DNA of 46,280 bases from a virus: positions 1-46,280 of IMG/VR virus record IMGVR_UViG_3300042549_000870, one strand, 5' to 3'. Under the pieces are notes generated by a model that was not told where the DNA came from, searched no databases, and saw only the letters and a list, made by a program, of their open reading frames with translations. Position numbers and translations under genes: made by a program. Shown piece after piece: positions 14,109 through 22,877 of the stretch (position 1 is the first letter of the stretch; each line of letters starts with the position of its first letter).

Positions 14109-16088
14109 ATGATTGACAAAAACTACAACCCGCTTAACCCGATGGTTGATCAGGTCAAGAAGTTTCTTGACCAGAAGAAAGTCCCGCAGGAACAGGTCGT
14201 GCCGTTCCTGATGTCGCTGGGCTACCGTGGTTTAGCCGGTGCCGTGGCAGGGCGTATGCGGCTTGAGAAGGCTAGCGAGGGCATAAAGGCTCTTCAACAA
14301 GCGCAGGGTCAAGCCCCAGCCCCGCCGAATGTTATCCAAGAAAATGCTATGCAGGCTCAGCAGATGCAGCAGGGCATTCAGCAAGCGTTGGCTTCGCGGC
14401 GACCCCAGATGCCGCCTCAACAGGCTCAACCTCCCGGCATGGCGGGTGGGGGTATCGTTGCATTTCAAACGGGTGGCGCAACAGCCGGAGACGTATTTGA
14501 TTGGGATTCGTGGAACACCCAATACAGAGAAGCCCAACGAGTTGGCGATACCACTAGGATGGAACAACTCAAGGCTATAGCAAAAAAGATATTTCCTAAT
14601 TTTTCTGACCCAAAAAAGTTAAAGGAAGGGTTAAAGTCGTTAATCCCCGAATCAGGCGGTACGGTATCTAAAAACGTTGGGAGATATTACAAGTATGCTG
14701 CTCCGGCTCTTTCTAGTCTTAATGTTATGCGAGCCGATCCAGCACTTTTGGCTGAAGAGTATGGTTACGATCCAAGAAGTCTTGCAGGACAACTTGGCGC
14801 ACAAACCCAAGCATATTTTGGAGATGTGATTGAGAATCTTAGTTTTGGGTTAATGGGTGGAAATGAAAAATTAAATCGCGCAATAGAGCGTGAAAGTAAG
14901 ATTGACAAAGACAGATTACAAACAAATCTTCCTTCTGACCAAACAGCCATTGCTCAAAACTACATGGCGATTGTTCGTCAGTACGGTGCCAATTCACCCG
15001 AAGCCAGAGAGTTTGAAAAACAATATCGCGAGACCATGGGCCGCGCTGCGCCGGAAGCCGAAGACGCTTTGGCACAATATATGGCTCAGTCTGCGGCTGG
15101 TGGACGAGGAGCGGGTGGTGGACAAGGAGCGGCTGGTGGACGAGGAGCGGGTGGTGGACAAGGAGCGGGTGGTGGACAAGGTGCAGGTGGTGGGCCTCGT
15201 TTGCCTAGCGTTTCTACTACAGCACAAGAGACCAAAACATTATCTGATTTGCGTGAACGGCTAAAAGGCATGGAAGATGTATCCAAGCCCGAAGCGCGTG
15301 AAACAGCGATTGACAGAGAGATTGCTGCCCGTATGAAGCGTTACACCGATATGGGCATCATGAAGCCGTTTGACGATGCCAAGGCTAACGTGCAAGGGCG
15401 TTTGAAAGAACTTGACGGCATCAAGGATAAGAACTTCTACAAGGCTATGGCTATGATGGGTTTCACCATGGCAGGAACCCGTGGGTCGTTCTTCCAAGCC
15501 CTTGCAGCCGGTGGCGCAGCGGGACTGTCAGCCTACGAGACATTTGAAGAACGGCGTCAGGCTACGCTTGATAAGTTGCAAGACCGCATGATGAATATTG
15601 ACATGGGTATTGCGAACATAAAGGAGAGGGCTGGCGCTGGCGCAGAAACGCGGGTAGACAAACTTGAGTCTGAACGCAACCGAGTTCAGGATCAAATTAC
15701 TAATTTGCAATCGGCCCAAGAGACACTTGCTCAAACGCAGTCATTCCAACTGGCTTTGGCTGACCGCCAAATTGCCGCCGATGCTGCACGAGACGATTCT
15801 CGATATGGCGGCTTGGGCAAGGAAATTGAACAAGAAATTAGTCGGTTTCGTCAGATTGCTCAAGATCCGAAAGCCCCAGCAAACGTGCGTGAAGCAGCGC
15901 GTAAACGTGTGGAAGAACTGTATAAAGAGCGTGAACGTGCTACACAAGTCGGTAGCGGGGGATATCAGTCGGCTCTTGCAAGGCTCGCGGGTAATCAAAT
16001 CCTCGGATACAATTACCCTCAAATCGGGGCTGAAGGCCAAGGTGGCGAGACCGGGGTTGAAGACTTGTTAGCCAAATACGGGCAGTAA
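14109..16088 (+). CDS. Second internal virion protein (T7 gp15-like position), 659 residues
   Basis: The ATG at 14109 follows AAGGAGAACAAAC. The N-terminus (FLDQKKVPQEQVVPFLMSLG) is helical. A region of Ala/Gln/Pro follows, then a folded part, then six tandem 6-residue units (AAGGRG/AGGGQG, encoded at 15093-15200). The C-terminal half is mostly charged coiled coil (RERLKGMEDVSKPEARETAI; VDKLESERNRVQDQITNLQ). A short hydrophobic stretch (KAMAMMGFTMAGTRGSFFQA) lies within it. The gene order between the Gln-rich protein and the giant ejected protein supports a role in the internal core or ejection complex. Two bases separate it from the next ATG. Confidence 0.55.
   Translation: MIDKNYNPLNPMVDQVKKFLDQKKVPQEQVVPFLMSLGYRGLAGAVAGRMRLEKASEGIKALQQAQGQAPAPPNVIQENAMQAQQMQQGIQQALASRRPQMPPQQAQPPGMAGGGIVAFQTGGATAGDVFDWDSWNTQYREAQRVGDTTRMEQLKAIAKKIFPNFSDPKKLKEGLKSLIPESGGTVSKNVGRYYKYAAPALSSLNVMRADPALLAEEYGYDPRSLAGQLGAQTQAYFGDVIENLSFGLMGGNEKLNRAIERESKIDKDRLQTNLPSDQTAIAQNYMAIVRQYGANSPEAREFEKQYRETMGRAAPEAEDALAQYMAQSAAGGRGAGGGQGAAGGRGAGGGQGAGGGQGAGGGPRLPSVSTTAQETKTLSDLRERLKGMEDVSKPEARETAIDREIAARMKRYTDMGIMKPFDDAKANVQGRLKELDGIKDKNFYKAMAMMGFTMAGTRGSFFQALAAGGAAGLSAYETFEERRQATLDKLQDRMMNIDMGIANIKERAGAGAETRVDKLESERNRVQDQITNLQSAQETLAQTQSFQLALADRQIAADAARDDSRYGGLGKEIEQEISRFRQIAQDPKAPANVREAARKRVEELYKERERATQVGSGGYQSALARLAGNQILGYNYPQIGAEGQGGETGVEDLLAKYGQ
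15093..15200 (+). repeat. In-frame 18-bp tandem repeat, six units
   Basis: Six consecutive 18-bp units encode AAGGRG, AGGGQG, AAGGRG, AGGGQG, AGGGQG and AGGGPR. The unit consensus is GCGGGTGGTGGACAAGGA with a GCT or CGA variant in alternate copies. The near-identity of units at DNA level points to slippage or recent expansion inside the internal-protein gene. Confidence 0.85.
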
Positions 16089-16089
16089 A

Positions 16090-19000
16090 ATGGCAACGCT
16101 TGAACAGATCGCCGCTGCTTTACGTAGAGCAGATCAGGCTGGAGACGTTGAGGCTGCTCGACGGTTGGCCGCTGCATACCGTGCGTTACAAGGAAAAAGT
16201 CGTACTGAACAAGCCGGGTTCCTTGAGTCTTTCCGTGAGTCTGCACTTGGTCTAACCAAAGCGCCGGAAGCGGCGATGTTTGCGCTGGCAGAACAGGATA
16301 AAGACGCGGCGCGTAAAGCCTTCCTTGAGGCGAATCGTCCCAAGAAAGAAACAACTAGTTTTGAGGAAGTCAAAGACCTCTCCTCGCTTGTTGACTGGGC
16401 TAAGCAAACCGCCGGTACTTCGACGGGTTATCTCGTTGCTCCTGCCGCTGCCGCTACGGTCGGCAAAATGCTTACCAAAGCCCCCGGTGCTGCCAAGGCT
16501 CTAGGTTACGGCACGCTCGGAGCGCAGTACCTCATCGATAATCTAAGTCGTCAAGCCGCGACACAGGAAGAACAAATACAACGTGGCGAAGGCCCATCTG
16601 AGACCTCGTTGGCTAAAGCAGGTGCTGCAGCAGTTGGACAAACCGCGTTGGACGCGGTGGGTATCAGATTCTTCAAACCGTTGTTTGGGCAATTCCCGAT
16701 CCTTCGCAATCTGCTAGGTGAGTCTGGTGAGAAGGCTGCGAAGGAGGCTGAAGACGCGCTGCTTGAGTCCGTACGTAATGGTACGTTGACTCGCGGTAGG
16801 GGAATCGTATCTGGCGCTGTCAAAGGTGCGGCGTTTGAACTTCCGCAAGAAATTGCTCAAACCGTTCTTGAACGTGCTCAAGCCGGTTTGTCTCTGACAG
16901 ATCGTGAAGCGCGGCGCGAATACACGGAGGCTGCAGCAGGTGCGGTGCTGTTGGGTTCGCCGTTGGGCGGTGCTTCGCAGTACTACCAGAACAAGGAAAA
17001 GATTGAAGAAGCGCAGCAGATTCAGTTTGCACGCGAGATTGAGCGAGAAGAGGCGCGGCAGAAAACAGAAGCGGCTAGAAAAGAAGCCGCCGAAGCCGAG
17101 CGTGAGACAGAAAAGGGTGTCAAGAAAGAGACCCGTGAAGCCAAGATTAGCGAACAACTCGACGCTGCCCGTAACGTTCTTTTTAACCTGACCAACCCTG
17201 ACGGTACTCCGATTACGGTGGAGGCCGAACCGGGACAGTTTGAACGTGCATTGATTGGCTCAGGCATTCCGGCAAGGGACGCTAACAGGTTGCTTGGACG
17301 GCTCAAAAGAGAGTCTGTCATCACCGAGCGTAACCCTGTCACGGGCATTCGTAGCATCATTCCTGAAGCCAAGCAATATGATTTGACGAAGGGGACAGAA
17401 GAAGTTACCACTGCTGCGGCTCCACCTGCTTCTGCACTGGCTGCGGCTCAAGTTACAACTGCGGCTGCCCCGGCCCCGGTTGCCGCTGAACCGGATAGAG
17501 GTACGACTGATGAATCAACAAGAATTGTGGCTCCAGCAGCAGGTATTGCAGAAACTGACACTGGAGCAATTCGAGCAGGCGTTGCACAGCCTGTACAAGA
17601 ACGAAGAGCCACACGACCCCCTGCTACAGAGGTTGCAGATACCGGAGTGGTTAGCGTTGATGAAACTGCTGGGCAACCTGTTAATCGAGAAGAACCAGTC
17701 AAGCCTGCACTAAGTGATCTAAAACTTGAGACTTGGCAGCAGCGATTTGAACAAACGAAATCCCGATTTGATGAGGCTGATCCCGAGTCGCCCATCAATC
17801 TGCTTACTCGCATCAATCAACTGAAGCAAAAACTACCGGATGGCGAGGGCGTAAAGTACTTAAACGACATCGAAAACATCGTTTCGTACCTCCGTAAAGG
17901 TGCGGATGTTGAGACTATTGCAGACAAGTTGGGCATGGATCTGCCCGAAATTGAGTCCTATCTGGACGATTTGCGGAATCCTGAAGCCGAAGGGCTTCCT
18001 CCTATCATCGACGCAAATAACAAGCCGATACCTGAAGCGTTTGTAGAACAGAAAACTACTACCAAAGAAGGTCAAAAGGGTCGCACTATTGAGTCGGTAT
18101 ACAACCGTTTTTTGACGGCTAACGAAACGCCGTTGATAACAGCAGCACGTTCACTTGATAGTCTGATCGACAAGTACGATGCGGATGACGTAATCAAAAA
18201 CACTGGTGAATTGCGTGCGCGTCTCAACGAACGACTCAGCGAAATTGAAAAAGACCTAGCCGACCAAAAGGCTCTTCGCGCTGCACAGCGTGCTGCTAAA
18301 ACAGAACGTGTCGGTGGGGAGACTGAAACCGAACTTGAGCAAAGAGAGGTTGCTGCCAGTCAACGCGCTCAAGCAAAAATTGAATCAGCAAACCAAACGG
18401 CAGGCATGGGGCCGGTTGTTAGCACGGAGTTGGCTAAAGCAAATGTAAACCTGCCCGACGTAGATCAGCAGGTCAAAGACGCCGTTGCTCAGAAAGACGC
18501 AAACAAGATTCTTGACGTTCTGTATGGGCTAAACGAAGAACTTGGCAACGCAATTCCCGTAGGTGAAGCCCCTACTCCGCAGGTCGAGCGCGTCAAGCGA
18601 ACGCCAAAGGAAATGACAAAGGGTCAACGAGCCAAGTTGATCCGCAGCATTTTTGAAAAATCTATACCCACTGCTGAAAGCACCTCAAATCTGTTCGGTG
18701 AGCGTCCTGCTGTCGCCGTATCTGAGCGTGGCGCTGCCAAGCGTAGGATTGACGTAACCAAGTCTCTAATTGATACGCTAAGAAAAGTTGATCTTAGCGA
18801 CCTTGGATTTGAACTTGAAGGCGATACCGAAGCCGATGCGGACGCTTTTGAGCGTATGCGTAAGCAGAACCGCCTTGCTGAATACGACCCCAAAACCAAC
18901 ATCATCCGTCTGCGTGCTGAAGGTGTAAAGCAGAAAACACTGCTGCACGAAATAGTTCACGCCGTCACTGTAAAAGTGCTGCGGCAGTATGAGACCGACC

Positions 19001-22000
19001 CGAATTCGTTGCCAGACAGTCAGCGCGAAGCAGCCGAACATATCAACAAGATATATGGTTTGGCTAGCAAGAAACTCAAGACGCGGTACCCAAATGCGTT
19101 TGAGAGCGTGTACGAGTTTGTTTCGTATGCAATGACTGAGAACGCTTTCCAAAAAGATCTGTCCGAGTTGCGATCACCCAATCTGGCGAAGTACGCGACA
19201 AAGGCTGTCAAGGATTTCTGGACGCAGTTTGTAGAAGCGTTGATGCACATGTTTGACCTGTATCCGCTTGGGGGCCGCGAAGCCCTGTTTCAAGCAGAGA
19301 AAGCCATCAAACTTGAGCGTGATATCAACGATCCAAACACATCTGAAGCAAAAAAGAATTTGCTACGGCAACAGTTGGCCCGTATCCGTAAAGAGCGTAT
19401 TCAGACCAGAGCGGGGAACTACCTGCTTGAGACTGCAGGAGCGTTTGAAGAGATACTGTCACCGCCACAAAAGGGCGTAGACGTTGCTCCGCTTGCTGCC
19501 AAGGCCGCACCTCCTGCAGAAGAACGTGATGTAAGTAAGATCAAAGCCGAGTATCGCCGCAAACTTGAGAAAAAGCATCCTACGGAACCCGCCGTTCGTG
19601 GTGCCGTCAAGTTCCTCAAGACCCATGAAGGGTCAGAGTGGCTGATTCGCAAGTTCCAGAACGACCGTCGCCCACTCAAAGTGCTGCAGGACATCCTCGT
19701 TCGAGCAGGCAAGTTGATCGTAGGCGAGGAGAACTTTAACAACCTGTATAGCCTCATCTCACTGTCGTCTGGCAATGCATTCCATGTCATGACACAGTAT
19801 TTCCAGAAGGACATGCACGATGTCCACGAGGCTGTGGAAGCCTACGCCAAGGCTCGCAATTTAAATTTGATGGATGCCTTGAGCGACTTGAATCTTTACA
19901 TGGTTGCCCGGCACGAACCAGAACGCAGGCTCATCAAATTCTTGCGTAACGTACCACTTGATAACACCAAGTTGATTACGTTCGGTGGCGTAAGTAGAAC
20001 TGCTGCCGAGCACCGTCGTGAGATTTTCAATCTGCTGCGTACTAACGTTGCCTTGACCAAGGGCCAAGCCACGGCGTTGCGTAACTTCGTTGAAGGTCTT
20101 GCCGGATACAAGAACGGCAAAAAAGTTGGCATTGGGTCTATTGATGTGAGGGCGGGCAAGTCCATGGATGCCCGTGCTAAACCCGGTAAATACACTGACG
20201 ATATCAACGATGGCGTATACAACGTAGCCGGTGAGTTCACACCCAGCGAGTTGGAAAAGTTACGCAGTGCGTATCAGGTTGACCCACAGAAGGCGCTTGT
20301 TGATCGCATAACTGCGTCTATGAAGCGTATTCAAGACAATACTATTGAACGCGACAAGCAGGCTAACTACTGGTCGCAGCCTGTTGAAAACATCGTCAAC
20401 TTCTACAACTTCCAGAACTACGTCCCGCTCAAGGGTAAGCCGGGGCAGGGTGAGACGGAAGATGAAAGCGAGTACAACTACACCGGCAGACGGCTGAGTG
20501 GTGAGTTGGCTGAGACTACGCAATCGTTTGAGGGTCGTATCTCTGATGCCGATAACGTCATCATGCAGACGCTCGTTGACGGAGCCAAGTCTGCAATGCG
20601 TGCTGGCCGCAAAGATGTGACTCAAGCCATTAAGAACTTAATTGAGCAAGGCTATATCGATGGCGTAAATTTGAATGGCGGCAGGAAGAACAAACCAATC
20701 CCGTTCCAAGACCGTGAAAGTCAACTTGAGTTGTCGAAATACAAAGGCGACGACAAGATCTATCACTACAACCCAGATGGGTCGGTTGAAGTTCTCAAAA
20801 TCAACGATAAGCGTATGCTTGAGTCCATACGCCGTGTATACCGCGAGAAGTCGCCGTTCATTGATATGGCTAACCGCATAACCAGCGGCATCGGTCAGTC
20901 TCACACCCGATACAACCCGGCCTTCCATCCGTACAACTTTGTCCGTGACGTACTGACCAACGCCTTCACGATGGGTGCAGAGCGTGGCCCCGAGTGGACA
21001 CAGCGTTTCCTCAACAACGTAACGACCCGCGTAGCCGAAGGCGGCATGAAAAAGGCGGGTACCGTTTCAAAACTGTACGCTGAAGGCGAGGTTGGCAAAA
21101 TACAAGAACTTGCCAAGAAAGACTCCTTCACTGCCAGCATACTTGAGTACCTGCAAGAAGGCGGTCGCGTCTCCTATGTGCAGGGTCTAGCCATTCAAGG
21201 TCAGATTGACGAACTTGTCAAAGATATCAACCGTGGAAAATGGGTTCGCGGTAAGGAAAAGATAGACAAGTGGGTCGATATCTGGACGGACACGTTTGAA
21301 TTGACGAGTCGTGCTGCTGCCTACGAGACGGCGAAAACCGAAGCATTGGCACGGGGGATGTCAGAGAGAGCAGCAAGACAGGAAGCGGCGGCGTACGCCA
21401 AGAACCTCGCCAACTTTGAGCAGGTTGGTGAGTGGGGTCGCCAAGCCGGTGCGTTGTACATGTTCTTCCGGCCTGCTGCGACTGGTGCTGTTCGTGCGAT
21501 TGATGCACTGATTCCAGCAATTCAAGATGTGCAGACAGCCGTTGATAGACTGCCAGAGTCAATTCGGAAAGATTCTGCGGCAGTTAATCGGTTCCGCGCC
21601 AATTTCATGAAAGAGAAAAAGAGTGCTCAAGCGATGGCGCTTGGTCTTCTTGGAGCCGGGTTTACGTTGTACGTCATGGCGTTCATGGCTGCTGACGATG
21701 ATGAGTTGGGTCGCAATGTAGTTTCTACGGAAGACATGTCGCTTTGGACACGTAATCTCCGTCTGCCGCTCGGCTTCTTGGGTATTGAACGCTTAAAGGA
21801 CAGTTTCCTGCAGTTGCCGTGGGGCTTTGGTCTTGGCGCGTTTGGAGCCATGGGAGCGCAGGTTGCCGGTATGGCGATGGGTAGAGCGTCTCTGGCTGAC
21901 GGCCTTGCCAATGCTACGACGATTGCTCTGGACTCCTTCATCCCCCTGCCGGTTGCCCGGTTCAACCCGACTGACAATTTCCCAGCATGGATGCTTGACT

Positions 22001-22686
22001 CACTTGCTCCTAGCCTTGCGCGTCCGTTCCTTGAGTACACCATGAACGTAGACACGTTTGGTCGTGAGATATACAACAACCGCATGAGTCGATATGGCGA
22101 TGCATTCACGGGCGGTAGGCACGTGCCAGAGTTGTACAACCAAGCAGCCCGTAAGTTGTTTGAAGTGAGCAACGCACAAGTCGATGTCTCGCCCAACACA
22201 ATGTACTTCTTTGCCAACAACTACGTCGATGGTTTGAGCCGCATAATCCACAACGGGCATGGCATGTTCTTCACGCTGTTTGGGCAAAAAGAGTTTGACC
22301 CCAAACGAGACCTTATCTTCATGGACAGTTTCTTCGGCAGGAAGTCGAGCGTGGACGCCCGTGAGTTTGCTCAAATTGAGAAACGCATCCAAGAGAAAGA
22401 GCAGCGGCTGCGTACGGTCAAAGACAGACCTGAACTGATGCAGCGGTACTTGGAGTCAAACCCGAACGATCCTGCGCTTGTGTATATCTACAACAAGTTG
22501 AAGAATCAGCAGTTGAAGCGTGTCCGAGAAGAGATGAACAAGGTCAAGGCGGCGGACATCGGGCCAGACAAGGAAATCAAGTCTGTTAAGGATCGGCAAG
22601 AACGACTGCGTGACCTTGAGCGGATACGTGATATGACGATGCGTAGCATTATCGATACGTTTGAACAGTACGGGCTAGAACCCTAA
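16090..22686 (+). CDS. Giant ejected virion protein with zincin motif and LPD38-like C-terminus, 2198 residues
   Basis: N-terminal helices (LEQIAAALRRADQAGDVEAA) are followed by a hydrophobic Ala-rich stretch near residue 115 and a long Glu/Arg/Lys coiled coil (about 300-360). An Ala/Pro linker follows at about 440-530. A metallopeptidase segment KTLLHEIVHAVTVKVL has HExxH at H953-H957, and a plausible third zinc ligand is E1009 in SVYEFVSYAMTENAFQ. The region after about residue 1600 (RYNPAFHPYNFVRDVLTN; EWGRQAGALYMFFRPAATGA; then a hydrophobic ALGLLGAGFTLYVMAFMAAD) resembles large-polyvalent-protein domain LPD38. In related podoviruses such proteins sit in the internal core and enter the cell with the DNA. 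The protease could act on phage or host proteins at entry. It is by far the longest gene and ends head-on against the leftward block. Confidence 0.75.
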   Translation: MATLEQIAAALRRADQAGDVEAARRLAAAYRALQGKSRTEQAGFLESFRESALGLTKAPEAAMFALAEQDKDAARKAFLEANRPKKETTSFEEVKDLSSLVDWAKQTAGTSTGYLVAPAAAATVGKMLTKAPGAAKALGYGTLGAQYLIDNLSRQAATQEEQIQRGEGPSETSLAKAGAAAVGQTALDAVGIRFFKPLFGQFPILRNLLGESGEKAAKEAEDALLESVRNGTLTRGRGIVSGAVKGAAFELPQEIAQTVLERAQAGLSLTDREARREYTEAAAGAVLLGSPLGGASQYYQNKEKIEEAQQIQFAREIEREEARQKTEAARKEAAEAERETEKGVKKETREAKISEQLDAARNVLFNLTNPDGTPITVEAEPGQFERALIGSGIPARDANRLLGRLKRESVITERNPVTGIRSIIPEAKQYDLTKGTEEVTTAAAPPASALAAAQVTTAAAPAPVAAEPDRGTTDESTRIVAPAAGIAETDTGAIRAGVAQPVQERRATRPPATEVADTGVVSVDETAGQPVNREEPVKPALSDLKLETWQQRFEQTKSRFDEADPESPINLLTRINQLKQKLPDGEGVKYLNDIENIVSYLRKGADVETIADKLGMDLPEIESYLDDLRNPEAEGLPPIIDANNKPIPEAFVEQKTTTKEGQKGRTIESVYNRFLTANETPLITAARSLDSLIDKYDADDVIKNTGELRARLNERLSEIEKDLADQKALRAAQRAAKTERVGGETETELEQREVAASQRAQAKIESANQTAGMGPVVSTELAKANVNLPDVDQQVKDAVAQKDANKILDVLYGLNEELGNAIPVGEAPTPQVERVKRTPKEMTKGQRAKLIRSIFEKSIPTAESTSNLFGERPAVAVSERGAAKRRIDVTKSLIDTLRKVDLSDLGFELEGDTEADADAFERMRKQNRLAEYDPKTNIIRLRAEGVKQKTLLHEIVHAVTVKVLRQYETDPNSLPDSQREAAEHINKIYGLASKKLKTRYPNAFESVYEFVSYAMTENAFQKDLSELRSPNLAKYATKAVKDFWTQFVEALMHMFDLYPLGGREALFQAEKAIKLERDINDPNTSEAKKNLLRQQLARIRKERIQTRAGNYLLETAGAFEEILSPPQKGVDVAPLAAKAAPPAEERDVSKIKAEYRRKLEKKHPTEPAVRGAVKFLKTHEGSEWLIRKFQNDRRPLKVLQDILVRAGKLIVGEENFNNLYSLISLSSGNAFHVMTQYFQKDMHDVHEAVEAYAKARNLNLMDALSDLNLYMVARHEPERRLIKFLRNVPLDNTKLITFGGVSRTAAEHRREIFNLLRTNVALTKGQATALRNFVEGLAGYKNGKKVGIGSIDVRAGKSMDARAKPGKYTDDINDGVYNVAGEFTPSELEKLRSAYQVDPQKALVDRITASMKRIQDNTIERDKQANYWSQPVENIVNFYNFQNYVPLKGKPGQGETEDESEYNYTGRRLSGELAETTQSFEGRISDADNVIMQTLVDGAKSAMRAGRKDVTQAIKNLIEQGYIDGVNLNGGRKNKPIPFQDRESQLELSKYKGDDKIYHYNPDGSVEVLKINDKRMLESIRRVYREKSPFIDMANRITSGIGQSHTRYNPAFHPYNFVRDVLTNAFTMGAERGPEWTQRFLNNVTTRVAEGGMKKAGTVSKLYAEGEVGKIQELAKKDSFTASILEYLQEGGRVSYVQGLAIQGQIDELVKDINRGKWVRGKEKIDKWVDIWTDTFELTSRAAAYETAKTEALARGMSERAARQEAAAYAKNLANFEQVGEWGRQAGALYMFFRPAATGAVRAIDALIPAIQDVQTAVDRLPESIRKDSAAVNRFRANFMKEKKSAQAMALGLLGAGFTLYVMAFMAADDDELGRNVVSTEDMSLWTRNLRLPLGFLGIERLKDSFLQLPWGFGLGAFGAMGAQVAGMAMGRASLADGLANATTIALDSFIPLPVARFNPTDNFPAWMLDSLAPSLARPFLEYTMNVDTFGREIYNNRMSRYGDAFTGGRHVPELYNQAARKLFEVSNAQVDVSPNTMYFFANNYVDGLSRIIHNGHGMFFTLFGQKEFDPKRDLIFMDSFFGRKSSVDAREFAQIEKRIQEKEQRLRTVKDRPELMQRYLESNPNDPALVYIYNKLKNQQLKRVREEMNKVKAADIGPDKEIKSVKDRQERLRDLERIRDMTMRSIIDTFEQYGLEP

Positions 22687-22877
22687 CGTACCCGCCACAC
22701 GCGCACTCCAAGGTGCCCATCCTTGGACGAGGTATATGATTTGACCCGTATACCTGCTGCCTTGGAGCGCGAGTCTATAACGTAGTGCATCTCTGCCGGT
22801 TTGAGCGTTGGCACGAAGAAACTATCGCCAACTTTCATGAACTCAAACGGGAAGAGCCATTCAGGTTCCTTTATCAT
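22683..22877 (-). CDS. Small conserved phage protein, 64 residues
   Basis: The ATG at 22877 gives MIKEPEWLFPFEFMKVGDSF and a C-terminus SSKDGHLGVRVWRVR; an in-frame longer start at 22913 would run further into the upstream primase gene. The KVGDSFFVP phrase and GVRVWRV ending recur in small phage proteins near replication genes, whose function is not known. It overlaps the upstream PrimPol stop by 17 bp. Its TAG stop overlaps the TAA of the rightward 2198-residue gene by 3 bp (convergent), and it is the last leftward gene. Confidence 0.6.
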   Translation of the reverse strand: MIKEPEWLFPFEFMKVGDSFFVPTLKPAEMHYVIDSRSKAAGIRVKSYTSSKDGHLGVRVWRVR

